From CBDFKK01 sp965248815 (GTDB taxonomy: Bacteria > Pseudomonadota > Alphaproteobacteria > SMXP01), in assembly GCA_965248815.1 (NCBI GenBank), contig CBDFKK010000006.1, forward strand, positions 303,169 to 367,168: 64,000 nucleotides of DNA. The letters are read 5' to 3'. Both the position numbers and the translations under genes were made by a program. The notes under the pieces were generated by a model. It saw only the letters and a program-made list of their open reading frames with translations, searched no databases and was not told where the DNA came from. Shown here in pieces: positions 37,096 through 45,757 of this stretch (position 1 is its first letter; every line of letters begins with the position of its first letter).

Positions 37096-37180
37096 GTGTG
37101 CGGAATGCGGGGGTTATAGGCAGTTAAGGGGTCTGATGCAAGGCTTGGCGGATCTCACGGGATATTGCGGAACGGACCCC

Positions 37181-40100
37181 TTATATCTCCTTGACGTCTA
37201 CAACCCCGCCGATTGCCATCAATGCCCCCTTGAGCCCCGGTCCCACGGGGATTTGTCCCTGCAATTTGAGTTCAACTTCCTGGGCACCGGAATTCACCAA
37301 CAGAACGATGTTCATATCTCCGGCCGCCGACAAGCCTCGGCCGTTGCGCTCAGGGTCAACCGATTGGAGCGTTTGTTTGATCAACGCGAGCGTATCAGGC
37401 TCATTAATGAAAACCCGTAACCCATTAAAAGCCTTTGATAAAACGTCCTCTAACGAGCGCACGGCCTTGGTCGTCAATCTTAAATCGTCTCCCTCCCATT
37501 CGGCCGTGGCAGTGACGACGATCGAACGACCCGGCTCGAGCAAGTCGCCACTCTGGATCAAGACGTCGGAAAAAACCGTAACCTCGTATCCACCGGTTAG
37601 GTCCGAAAGCGCAACATAAGCAAATTGCCGGTCGTTGCGCTGAGATCGTCGATTTTGCCGTTTTAGGACCGTTCCAGCCAAATTCACAATGCTGGACTGC
37701 CGATCAGTACGGGCCAAGAGTTCCCCAATCGGCACGATGCTTCGTCCGCGAAGCACATCGCGATAATCGTCAAGCGGATGTCCGGAGAGATAGAAACCGA
37801 CGGCCAGCAATTCCTGTTCAAGACGTTCGAATGCCGTCCACTCATCAACTGCTGGTAATGCAAGTCTACTCAGCTCCTGAGGGTCTTCGCCGAACAAATT
37901 GGACTGGGAGCTGGCCCGTTCTTCGGCCGCATGAGTTGCCTGGCTCAAGAGACTGTCAGCGCCGGAAGTGACCTGGGCGCGATTGGGCCACAATCTATCG
38001 AAGGCTCCGGCGCGGGCAAGATTTTCAATCGCACGCTTGTTGACGGAACGCGGATCGACCCGCCTTGCGAAATCGGCCAAGTCCTCAAAGGGACCGCATC
38101 CCTGTCTGGTCTCAACCAATTTACGCATGGCCTGGTCACCGACATTCTTGACCGCAGAAAGGGCGTAAATGATCTTGTCGTCGACCACAGCAAAATCAGA
38201 GTCGGACATGTTAATATCAGGCGGCAAAATTTGAATGCCCAGCTTTTCGGCGTCTTGCTTAAAGATACTGAGTTTGTCCGTATTGCCTTTGTCCAAAGTC
38301 ATAGAGGCCGCGAAAAACTCGATAGGGAAATTGGCTTTGATATAGGCGGTTTGAAAAGCCACCAATGCGTAGCCGGCTGAATGGCTTTTGTTGAAACCGT
38401 AGCCAGCAAACTTCGCAACCAATTCGAAAATATAGTCTGCCTGACGTTTCTCAACACCGTTCGCCACCGCACCCTCAATGAAACGGCTTTTCTGCTTCGC
38501 CATTTCATCTTTTTTCTTCTTACCCATAGCGCGACGCAACAAGTCTGCCTCGCCGAGAGAATAGCCTGACAGCACTTGTGCAATTTGCATCACCTGTTCT
38601 TGATAGATGATGACGCCATAGGTATCGGCAACGATCGGCTCCACGGTCTCATGTAGGAATTCAGGTTTTTCCCGTTCGTGTTTGCAGGCCAAGTATTTGG
38701 GAATGTTTTTCATGGGTCCCGGGCGAAACAGCGCGACCAAGGCTACCAAGTCCTCAAAGTTACTCGGTTGGGCTTGGCGAAGCAGGTCACGCATGCCGCT
38801 TCCTTCAAATTGGAAAACCCCGATAGAATCGCCGCGCGCCAACATCTCATATGTTTTCACGTCATCTAGCGGCAAACGGTCAATATCAACGTCGATACCG
38901 CGCGCTGCAATCAACTTGCGCGCACGATCCAGTACTGTGAGCGTCTTAAGGCCGAGAAAATCGAATTTCACAAGACCCGCGAATTCAACCCAATTGAGAT
39001 TGAACTGAGTGACTGGCATATCCGACCGCGGATCGAAATAAATTGGGACTAATTCCTGCAACGGGCGATCGCCAATCACGACCCCAGCCGCGTGTGTCGA
39101 CGCGTGGCGGTAAAGGCCCTCTAACTTAAGAGCGATCTCCATGAGGCGTGAAACGGTTTCATCAGAGCGCATCTTTTGTTGCAACTCTGGTTCACCCTCG
39201 ATGGCTTGGGAAAGCGAAACCGGATTGGCAGGATTATTGGGAATGAGTTTCGAAATGCCGTCGACCTGCATGTAAGGCATTTGCAAAACCCGGCCGACGT
39301 CGCGCACGACGGCGCGCGCCTGAAGTTTACCGAACGTAATAATCTGTGCGACCCGATCGCTGCCGTACTTGTCTTGAACATAGCGGATGACTTCATCGCG
39401 CCGCTCTTGGCAAAAGTCGATGTCAAAGTCCGGCATCGAAACGCGTTCAGGATTTAGAAAGCGTTCAAACAGCAGCCCAAACTTGAGCGGATCAAGGTCC
39501 GTAACTGTCAATGCCCAGGCGACAACAGACCCCGCCCCGGAACCTCGGCCTGGGCCTACGGGAATGCCTTCGAGTTTCGCCCATTTGATGAAGTCCGCCA
39601 CGATCAAGAAGTATCCGGCGAAATCCATTTTCGTTATGACATCGAGCTCAAAGTTCAGTTGCTTCCAATAGGTCTCCTCGTCGGACGAGAGCTCTACTTG
39701 CTCAAGCCGGGCTCGAAGTCCACTTTCGGCTTGCTCGCGAAGTTCTTCCGACTCTGTCATGTCGGACTCAGATTGATAGTTCGGCAGAATGGGTGCGCGC
39801 TGCTCCGGCATATAGGCGCACCGCTGCGCAATCTCGAATGTGTTGTCGATTGCTTCGGGCACGTCCGCAAATAGGGCCACCATTTCGGCCGGCGACTTTA
39901 TGTAATGTTCTGGCGTCAAGTGGCGGCGATCTTCTTGCGCTACGTAGGCCCCTTGCGAAATGCAAAGTAAAACATCATGGGCCTCTGCGAGATCTCGTGA
40001 CGTAAAGTAAGGTTCGTTTGTAGCGACGAGCGGCAGATCAAAGTCATAGGCCATCTCCACCAAATCATGGCCGATCTGCTCGGTACGGCTATGTTCGTGC

Positions 40101-40675
40101 CGCTGCAATTCGACATAAAGACTTCTCGGAAAGAGGCTCGCCAATCGATCTAAGATTTGTTTGGCCTGACCCCGCTGCGATCCAGCAAGCGCGCGATCAA
40201 TAGGTCCATCGCGCCCGCCGGTCAGCGCAATGAGTCCGGCGGCGTGAACTCCTAGATCTTCGAGCGTCACATGAGGGCCCGGTGACTCGGCCGAGTTTTC
40301 GAATGCCTTGCTCGAAAGTTTCATGAGGTTCAAATAGCCGGCCTCATTTTGGGCCAATAGCGCGATCACCGGATAGGGCGGCTGCTGATGAAAGCGCGCA
40401 CTAGGCTCGCTGCGCGCGTCCTCAACCAAAGCCCCTTCTATGTCGATCGCCAAGCTGCAGCCGACAATGGGCTGTACGCCCTCGTCCGCCAGAGTTTTTG
40501 AAAATTCCAAGGCGCCAAATAGATTATTGGTGTCAGTAATGGCCAGCGCAGGCATATTCATTTGCCGGCAAATCTCGGGGAGTTGCGCAATATGGATTGC
40601 GCCTTCCGACAAGGAATAAGCGGTATGCAGTCGCAAATGAATGAACGGACTAAAGCCGGATGATGGTTGCGCCAT
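37181..40675 (-). CDS. dnaE: DNA polymerase III alpha subunit
   Basis: Replicative polymerase catalytic subunit. The 1164-residue protein has an N-terminal PHP domain (HLRLHTAYSLSEGA, with the metal site partly degenerate, common in this clade), the polymerase core with GPGRGSGAGSVVAWA and the catalytic aspartates of PDFDIDF (about residues 400-410), the FAGYGFNKSHSAGYA stretch, a helix-hairpin-helix region and a C-terminal OB fold. It is the DnaE1 type, not the SOS ImuC/DnaE2 type. It is downstream of lolD and of the SOS-controlled microgene at 40816-40938 on the same strand. A short GGCGC-TTC-GCGCC hairpin without a T-run lies about 17-30 bp before its ATG. Confidence 0.97.
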   Translation of the reverse strand: MAQPSSGFSPFIHLRLHTAYSLSEGAIHIAQLPEICRQMNMPALAITDTNNLFGALEFSKTLADEGVQPIVGCSLAIDIEGALVEDARSEPSARFHQQPPYPVIALLAQNEAGYLNLMKLSSKAFENSAESPGPHVTLEDLGVHAAGLIALTGGRDGPIDRALAGSQRGQAKQILDRLASLFPRSLYVELQRHEHSRTEQIGHDLVEMAYDFDLPLVATNEPYFTSRDLAEAHDVLLCISQGAYVAQEDRRHLTPEHYIKSPAEMVALFADVPEAIDNTFEIAQRCAYMPEQRAPILPNYQSESDMTESEELREQAESGLRARLEQVELSSDEETYWKQLNFELDVITKMDFAGYFLIVADFIKWAKLEGIPVGPGRGSGAGSVVAWALTVTDLDPLKFGLLFERFLNPERVSMPDFDIDFCQERRDEVIRYVQDKYGSDRVAQIITFGKLQARAVVRDVGRVLQMPYMQVDGISKLIPNNPANPVSLSQAIEGEPELQQKMRSDETVSRLMEIALKLEGLYRHASTHAAGVVIGDRPLQELVPIYFDPRSDMPVTQFNLNWVEFAGLVKFDFLGLKTLTVLDRARKLIAARGIDVDIDRLPLDDVKTYEMLARGDSIGVFQFEGSGMRDLLRQAQPSNFEDLVALVALFRPGPMKNIPKYLACKHEREKPEFLHETVEPIVADTYGVIIYQEQVMQIAQVLSGYSLGEADLLRRAMGKKKKDEMAKQKSRFIEGAVANGVEKRQADYIFELVAKFAGYGFNKSHSAGYALVAFQTAYIKANFPIEFFAASMTLDKGNTDKLSIFKQDAEKLGIQILPPDINMSDSDFAVVDDKIIYALSAVKNVGDQAMRKLVETRQGCGPFEDLADFARRVDPRSVNKRAIENLARAGAFDRLWPNRAQVTSGADSLLSQATHAAEERASSQSNLFGEDPQELSRLALPAVDEWTAFERLEQELLAVGFYLSGHPLDDYRDVLRGRSIVPIGELLARTDRQSSIVNLAGTVLKRQNRRSQRNDRQFAYVALSDLTGGYEVTVFSDVLIQSGDLLEPGRSIVVTATAEWEGDDLRLTTKAVRSLEDVLSKAFNGLRVFINEPDTLALIKQTLQSVDPERNGRGLSAAGDMNIVLLVNSGAQEVELKLQGQIPVGPGLKGALMAIGGVVDVKEI

Positions 40676-40815
40676 TCTTGTCCTGAGTGGGCGCGAAGCG
40701 CCTATTTCTTGCTTGAAGATCCCAACCGAATCCCACGACCATGATGCGTCAAGGAAGAAGCCAAGTCATCTCATCGAGGTCAGCGGCCTGTTAATTTGAC
40801 CGCGAGGCGCTCCTG

Positions 40816-40938
40816 TCAGGGAAGCAAAGCGATCCTCGTCGATGTGGAGGCCTCGGCGACGGCCAGCCAAATGAATAGAGACCACATGAAAGCTCCAATG
40901 GCCAAAACCGCCAGACTATCTTCCAAAATCGGTTTCAT
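40816..40938 (-). CDS. SOS-controlled 40-residue membrane microprotein, SidA-like candidate
   Basis: The ATG at 40938 is preceded by an ideal ribosome binding site, AGGAGGTG, 5 bases upstream, and the frame ends with TGA at 40816-40818. The product has a short polar start (MKPILED), one membrane span (about residues 8-28: SLAVLAIGAF then MWSLFIWLAVA) with two Trp, and a small polar tail ending IALLP. The upstream region holds two perfect LexA operators and a TTGACA box, so damage-induced expression is strongly predicted. Caulobacter SidA, an SOS-induced division inhibitor, is a 29-residue single-span protein that acts on FtsW/FtsN. From memory its gene also neighbours dnaE in the equivalent cluster. 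The function here is inferred from regulation, size, topology and position, not from sequence similarity. Confidence 0.72.
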   Translation of the reverse strand: MKPILEDSLAVLAIGAFMWSLFIWLAVAEASTSTRIALLP

Positions 40939-40940
40939 TT

Positions 40941-40995
40941 GTTCACCTCCTGTTCTTACGGAGGCCATGTTCTATTTTTGTTCCAAAGCTGTCAA
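40941..40995 (-). promoter_or_regulatory. SOS promoter with two perfect LexA operators
   Basis: Two exact GTTC-N7-GTTC boxes lie at 40941-40955 and 40969-40983, 28 bp apart centre to centre. On the minus strand a consensus -35 element TTGACA sits at 40995-40990, so the second box falls in the spacer and -10 region while the first overlaps the ribosome binding site of the microgene. LexA bound here would block both promoter and leader. The -10 hexamer itself is unclear (TAGAAC at 15-bp spacing, or one of the shifted alternatives). Confidence 0.82.
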
Positions 40996-41057
40996 GCGAG
41001 AACCGGTAGGACGTTAATCTCTAAAAGAATGGCTGAAATCGCGGAATAAATGAACAG

Positions 41058-41747
41058 TCACGCTTCGATGAGCTGGCCATCTTGAAGATGAACCAAGCGG
41101 TCGAAGAGATTGGCGAGCTCGATATTGTGTGTGGCCACAATCGCCGCCAAGCCTTCTTCACGAACCAGATGAAGCAAGCTGTCGAACACCGCTTCAGCGG
41201 TATGAGGATCAAGATTGCCAGTTGGCTCATCTGCCAAAAGAACTTTTGGACGGTTGGCCAACGCTCTTGCAATCGCCACTCGCTGCTGCTCGCCGCCCGA
41301 CAATTGCATCGGTTGATGTTCCAAGCGGCCCGAAAGGCCCATTTCGGAAAGCAACCGCTCGGCCTCGTCTTTTGAACGGCCGCGGCGCTTACCGCCGATC
41401 AACTGGGGCATCGTAACATTTTCTATCGCCGTGAACTCGGGAAGTAGATGATGGAATTGATAGACAAAGCCTAAGTCTTCGCGCCGAATCTTCGTACGCT
41501 GACTATCGCTGAGCGAGACACAATCTCTGCCCTGAAGCAGAACGTGACCGCCGTTCGGGCGTTCCAAGAGACCCGCGACATGAAGCAAAGTTGATTTGCC
41601 AGACCCCGAAGGCCCCAGCAATCCAATGGCCTCTCCCTCGTCGACCGACAGGCTCGCACCGCGCAAGACTTCAAGGAATGTTTCGCCCTGAGGATATGCA
41701 CGCACGATGTCGCGCAATTCCAGAACTGGTCCCTTCCCCCTTGCCAT
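41058..41747 (-). CDS. lolD: Lipoprotein-releasing ABC transporter ATPase LolD
   Basis: Powers extraction of outer-membrane lipoproteins from the inner membrane. The 229-residue ABC protein has Walker A GPSGSGKS (residues 45-52), the signature LSGGEQQRVAIARAL, Walker B VLLADEPTGNLD and the switch His in VATHN. It starts 14 bp after lolC. The N-terminal basic stretch MARGKGPVL is short. Downstream is the SOS promoter region. Confidence 0.95.
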   Translation of the reverse strand: MARGKGPVLELRDIVRAYPQGETFLEVLRGASLSVDEGEAIGLLGPSGSGKSTLLHVAGLLERPNGGHVLLQGRDCVSLSDSQRTKIRREDLGFVYQFHHLLPEFTAIENVTMPQLIGGKRRGRSKDEAERLLSEMGLSGRLEHQPMQLSGGEQQRVAIARALANRPKVLLADEPTGNLDPHTAEAVFDSLLHLVREEGLAAIVATHNIELANLFDRLVHLQDGQLIEA

Positions 41748-41761
41748 GTTTCCCCTACAAC

Positions 41762-43018
41762 TTATTCATATCTAAGCGCTTCAACCGGATCTAAGCGTGC
41801 CGCACGCCAAGACGGATAAAGCGTCGCAAAAAACGAAAGGCCAAGAGCCATCAGCACAATGACAGCAACTTCACTTGGCACCATTTCGGCCGGCATCGTC
41901 GCCAAGAAATAGACCTCAGGTGAAAAGAGCTCTGTGCCCGACAGGCGCGACAGTCCTTGACGCAGCGGCTCGATATACCTGCAAAACAAAACACCAATAA
42001 CAAAGCCAATCAGCGTCCCCACAACGCCGATTGCCGAGCCGGTAATGAAGAAGACCCGCATTATGGCGCCCTGGGTCGCCCCCATACTTCGCAATATTGC
42101 AATGTCATGCCCCTTATCTTTGACCAGCATGATCAATCCCGAAATAATATTCAAAGCTGCAACAAGAATGATCAGAGTCAGAATGAGAAACATAACGTTA
42201 CGTTCGACAGCTAGCGCACTGACGAACGTCGAATTGGTCTGTTTCCAATCAAGAATTCGCACTTGCTGGTCGACATCTCTTTGTAACAGGGCGCGGTAAT
42301 TCTCAACATTGTCCGGTTCGTCTACCATTACCTCGAGTGCGGTTGCCGCATCTTCGGCATTGAAATAAAGCTGCGCCTCGTCGAACGGCATGAAGACAAA
42401 ACTTGCATCATATTCGGACATGCCGATCTCGAAGATGGCAACAACGGGGTAAGACTTAACTCGCGGCGTCACGCCGAACGGCGTGACCGCGCCGCGGGCC
42501 GAAATCAACGTCATCCCGTCGCCTAATCCGATGCCCAGGTTTTGCGCCAAACGACTACCGATGGCGATCCCAGTCGCCTCATCGAAACCATCAAGTGTCC
42601 CCAATAAAATTTTATCCGATATGACGTCGAATTCTTTGAGATCCTGTTCTCTCAAACCTCGAACTAAGACACCCGAGGTATAACTATTATAGGAAGCCAT
42701 GACTTGGCCTTGGACGATCGGCGCAACACGTTCGATACCCTCGAATGATCTGACGAGTTCGGCCGTTTGGTCAAAGTCGTAAAGCCGCCCGTCTCTTATG
42801 CCGTAGATCATGATGTGACCGTTGACGCCGAGCACCCGGTCCATGAGTTCGATACGGAAACCGTTCATGACGGCCATGACGATAATGAGAGTGGCAACGC
42901 CAAGCGCGATGCCGACAAGTGAGAACCCGGTGATGACCGAAATAAAACTTTCGCGGCGGCGCGCGCGCAAATAGCGGCCCGCCAACATCCATTCAAACGG
43001 CGCAAACGGCAGGGTCAA
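41762..43018 (-). CDS. lolC: Lipoprotein-releasing ABC transporter permease LolC/E
   Basis: Membrane subunit of the Lol release complex. The 418-residue protein has one N-terminal span, a large periplasmic domain (about residues 50-270) and three C-terminal spans, the MacB/FtsX-type arrangement, with PFEWMLAGRYLRARRRE at the start. The TTG start overlaps the proS stop (TTGA). It is the only permease here, and alphaproteobacteria commonly have one LolC/E hybrid instead of two. Confidence 0.94.
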   Translation of the reverse strand: MTLPFAPFEWMLAGRYLRARRRESFISVITGFSLVGIALGVATLIIVMAVMNGFRIELMDRVLGVNGHIMIYGIRDGRLYDFDQTAELVRSFEGIERVAPIVQGQVMASYNSYTSGVLVRGLREQDLKEFDVISDKILLGTLDGFDEATGIAIGSRLAQNLGIGLGDGMTLISARGAVTPFGVTPRVKSYPVVAIFEIGMSEYDASFVFMPFDEAQLYFNAEDAATALEVMVDEPDNVENYRALLQRDVDQQVRILDWKQTNSTFVSALAVERNVMFLILTLIILVAALNIISGLIMLVKDKGHDIAILRSMGATQGAIMRVFFITGSAIGVVGTLIGFVIGVLFCRYIEPLRQGLSRLSGTELFSPEVYFLATMPAEMVPSEVAVIVLMALGLSFFATLYPSWRAARLDPVEALRYE

Positions 43019-44349
43019 GAGACACGTCCTTCAGATACAAGTTTGTTGACGGCAGCCTCCGCCGATAATTCTTCCCGGTCTCCGGTTGCTCTGTTTTTCA
43101 CTTCTACCACGCCGTTCTTTACACCTTTGGGACCCACGATCAACTGCAATGGCAATCCAATCAGATCCATATTGCTAAACTTTGAACCGGCCCGTTCATC
43201 CGTATCATCATACAACACTTCTAGATTTGCTGCGTTAAGTTGTTCGTACACTGTCTTGCATACACCGTCAGTTTGAGCATCCCCGGCCTTCAAATTGATC
43301 AGCCCCACGTCAAATGGAGCAACGGATTGTGGCCAAATGATGCCGGCATCGTCATGGCTTGCTTCGATAATTCCGCCCACGAGGCGGGAAACGCCGATGC
43401 CATAGGAGCCCATTTCGACGGCGATATTCTCCCCTTGGGGCCCGGTCACAACGGCGCCCATAGGTTCTGAATATTTGGTTCCAAAATTAAAAATATGACC
43501 AACCTCTATGCCGCGCGCGCTGAGGCGGCGATCCGCAGGCACCTCGTTTTCAAATCGTTCGGAATCATGTTTTTCGTCAGTCGCTGCATAAAGACGGGTG
43601 CGCTCTTCAATCAGCGAGGTGAGATCGCTTGCATAGTCAATGTCGTCGCCTGGCGCAGCCACTTCAATGAGATCCTTATGACAGAACACTTCGCTTTCAC
43701 CTGTTTCCGCCAGGATCACGAACTCATGACTCATATCACCGCCAATGGGACCTGCGTCGGCCGCCATGGGCACCGCCTTTAACCCCATGCGATCAAACGT
43801 GCGCAAGTAGGCAATGAACATTTGATTGTAAGAATGACGTGCGCTCTCTTTATCCAAATCAAATGAATATGCGTCTTTCATGAGAAATTCGCGCCCACGC
43901 ATAACGCCAAAACGAGGTCTGATCTCATCGCGGAATTTCCATTGAATGTGATAGAGGTTTTTAGGCAGATCCTTGTACGAACGAACCGTACCCCTAAAAA
44001 TATCGGTGATCAGTTCCTCGTTGGTCGGTCCGTACAGCAGTTCCCGATCATGGCGATCGCTAATGCGAAGCATCTCCTGGCCGTAGTCGTCGTAGCGGTT
44101 ACTTTCCCTCCAAAGGTCAGCAGGCTGTATGGTCGGCATCAAGAGCTCCACGGCACCGGCGCGATTTTGCTCTTGCCTGACGATATTTTCGATTTTTTGT
44201 AAGACGCGAAGGCCCAGAGGCAGCCAGGAATAAATCCCCGCGGCGGACTGCCTGATCATGGCTGCGCGCAGCATGAGCCGGTGCGACACGATCTGTGCTT
44301 CAGAAGGCGTTTCCTTCAATGTTGGCAAGAAGAAGCGCGATAACTTCAT
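43015..44349 (-). CDS. proS: Prolyl-tRNA synthetase (short alphaproteobacterial form)
   Basis: Charges tRNA-Pro. The 444-residue class II enzyme has the start MKLSRFFLPTLKETPSEA, motif 2 around FRDEIRPRFGVMRGREFLMKDAYSF and motif 3 GSYGIGVSRLVGGIIEA, with a C-terminal anticodon-binding domain. It lacks the editing (INS) insertion seen in longer bacterial ProRS, as normal for this lineage. The lolC start overlaps its stop. Confidence 0.96.
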   Translation of the reverse strand: MKLSRFFLPTLKETPSEAQIVSHRLMLRAAMIRQSAAGIYSWLPLGLRVLQKIENIVRQEQNRAGAVELLMPTIQPADLWRESNRYDDYGQEMLRISDRHDRELLYGPTNEELITDIFRGTVRSYKDLPKNLYHIQWKFRDEIRPRFGVMRGREFLMKDAYSFDLDKESARHSYNQMFIAYLRTFDRMGLKAVPMAADAGPIGGDMSHEFVILAETGESEVFCHKDLIEVAAPGDDIDYASDLTSLIEERTRLYAATDEKHDSERFENEVPADRRLSARGIEVGHIFNFGTKYSEPMGAVVTGPQGENIAVEMGSYGIGVSRLVGGIIEASHDDAGIIWPQSVAPFDVGLINLKAGDAQTDGVCKTVYEQLNAANLEVLYDDTDERAGSKFSNMDLIGLPLQLIVGPKGVKNGVVEVKNRATGDREELSAEAAVNKLVSEGRVS

Positions 44350-44470
44350 CCAATCCTCAGTCCTGAAATTTGCGGCCGGCCAAAACCCTGAATGGGCCGC
44401 CCTCCTCTGGAGAGCGTCAATTGTTTTAGGAGAACCGGCCTCTCAAGGCAAACAGGCCTTAAGGCTAAAG

Positions 44471-44896
44471 TCAAAGCGATTGGCAAAAGGCGATGAGTGC
44501 CGTTTGTTCCTCCAAGACCAGGGCATTATCATTCAAACTGACAATGCCACTATCGAGGTCCACTGAAACTTGTCCGACCGAGCCCTCTGGTTCCAGGAGC
44601 GCGTCATCTCGAAGTTTGATCAACAGATTGAAAGTGACTTCGTTCGGAAAATTGAACTCGCTATACCCCCCGTCCAAGTCTGCCGGTGAAACCGGCTGGC
44701 CTCCAGCCCCGATTCCCGGCTTGTAGGTCACGTCGGCGCGCGGCCAATGTTGCGACAAGAGTCGGCAATCATTTTCGGAAATCACGAACAGCTTTGGCTT
44801 TGCTTGAGGAGATGGGACTTGGCCCAAAACAAGGGACACAGAGCCCACCAAGAACGACGCGAACAAAACCAATGTTGCAAAAAGCATACGGCACAT
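44471..44896 (-). CDS. Small secreted protein of unknown function
   Basis: The 141-residue product begins with a clear signal peptide (about residues 4-26, LFATLVLFASFLVGSVSLVLGQ), with either ATG 44896 or ATG 44887 as start. The mature part has two Cys (NDCRLL and AFCQSL, near either end) that could form a disulfide, and a DGGYSEFNFPNEVTFNLLIKL stretch that looks like a beta structure. I do not recognise the family. It lies 120 bp upstream of proS on the same strand and downstream of the DUF1467 gene. The reading frame has normal codon use for the region, so it is probably real. Confidence 0.7.
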   Translation of the reverse strand: MCRMLFATLVLFASFLVGSVSLVLGQVPSPQAKPKLFVISENDCRLLSQHWPRADVTYKPGIGAGGQPVSPADLDGGYSEFNFPNEVTFNLLIKLRDDALLEPEGSVGQVSVDLDSGIVSLNDNALVLEEQTALIAFCQSL

Positions 44897-44978
44897 ACCA
44901 ACACACTAGCTGCCGGGTCTTTCACAATCGTTATCGGTTCGCCTTACATTGTTCAGACGTAGCGTCACAGCCTGCCCA

Positions 44979-45227
44979 TTAACCTGCTGGCTCTAATGGT
45001 ATTATTCCGCTGCCGATGGCCACGTAGATAACGCCCCACACGAAGATCGTAATGATCGTCGTAATGATTGCCTTGCGAACCAACAGGGGCTGCGACGGAG
45101 CGCCAGGCTCGGTTCCCGGCTCGACATCGCCGTCGTCACTTTGGGTTCTGACGCCCCAAGGCAGAACCATGAAGAAGATCAGCCACCAAACTATTAGAAA
45201 CACAACAAGGCCGCCGACAATGTTCAC
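44979..45227 (-). CDS. DUF1467-type small membrane protein
   Basis: The 82-residue protein has two spans (about residues 3-22 and 53-75) flanking a short acidic loop. The pattern VVFLIVWWLIFFMVLPWGVRTQ is characteristic of the alphaproteobacterial DUF1467 family, whose function is unknown. The GTG start at 45227 follows AAGGCGAAG. The gene lies directly downstream of mce, as in many relatives, separated from it by a 16-bp tandem repeat. Confidence 0.88.
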   Translation of the reverse strand: MNIVGGLVVFLIVWWLIFFMVLPWGVRTQSDDGDVEPGTEPGAPSQPLLVRKAIITTIITIFVWGVIYVAIGSGIIPLEPAG

Positions 45228-45243
45228 GTCACTTCGCCTTGTT

Positions 45244-45305
45244 CTCTAGACCTCTTCTTCTCTAGACCTCTTCTTCTCTAGACCTCTTCTTCTCTAGACC
45301 TCTTC
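45244..45305. repeat. Tandem repeat, about 3.9 copies of 16 bp
   Basis: The unit ctctagacctcttctt starts at 45244, 45260, 45276 and 45292, the last copy ending after 14 bases. On the minus strand the array begins with the last codons and stop of mce (GAAGAGGTCTAG) and fills most of the gap to the DUF1467 start, so each unit carries a copy of the mce 3' end including its TAG and a purine-rich AGAAGAGG. Confidence 0.93.
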
Positions 45306-45698
45306 GAGCTCGACTAAGGTTCCGCACAGGTCTTTTGGATGAAGAAAAATAACCGGCTTACCGTGTGCGCCAATTTTTGGTTCCCCGTCGCCGAGGATTC
45401 GCAACCCGTCTTCGATAAGCGAGTCACGCGCAGCCAATATGTCTTCCACTTCAAGGCAAATATGATGAATGCCACCGGCATTGTTCTTTTCAAGAAACCG
45501 AGTGATCGGCGACTGATCCCCAAGCGGCTCTAGCAGTTCTATTTTGGTATTCGGCAGCTCAACAAAAACCGTCGTAACGCCATGCTCAGGAACAGACACA
45601 GGATCGGATACCTTTGCCCCGAGCACGTCTCGATAGAGTTGGGATGCCGCTTTTAAATCCGGTACTGCGATCGCCACATGGTTCAACTGACCAATCAT
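45294..45698 (-). CDS. mce: Methylmalonyl-CoA epimerase
   Basis: Interconverts (R)- and (S)-methylmalonyl-CoA in propionate metabolism. From the ATG at 45698 the 134-residue glyoxalase-fold protein has metal-binding His in LNHVAIAVPDL, Glu in TKIELLEPLG, His in GGIHHICLEVEDI and a C-terminal Glu in TLVELEEV. GGGAGAAG directly precedes this ATG, which is why it is preferred over the start at 45710. The stop lies inside the 16-bp repeat array. Confidence 0.94.
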   Translation of the reverse strand: MIGQLNHVAIAVPDLKAASQLYRDVLGAKVSDPVSVPEHGVTTVFVELPNTKIELLEPLGDQSPITRFLEKNNAGGIHHICLEVEDILAARDSLIEDGLRILGDGEPKIGAHGKPVIFLHPKDLCGTLVELEEV

Positions 45699-45757
45699 AA
45701 CTTCTCCCAATATTCCGTAGACAGCCCGCCATCAGTTGCCGCCCATAGATTTCAATT

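Noticed and set aside
40796..41017. Plus-strand open frame of 73 codons over the lolD-dnaE gap
   Set aside because: It runs antisense through the microgene, its ribosome binding site and both LexA boxes, and has no ribosome binding site of its own and no protein-like pattern.
45244..45305. Possible CRISPR array
   Set aside because: The 16-bp units are directly adjacent without spacers, and no cas gene is near; it is a plain tandem repeat.
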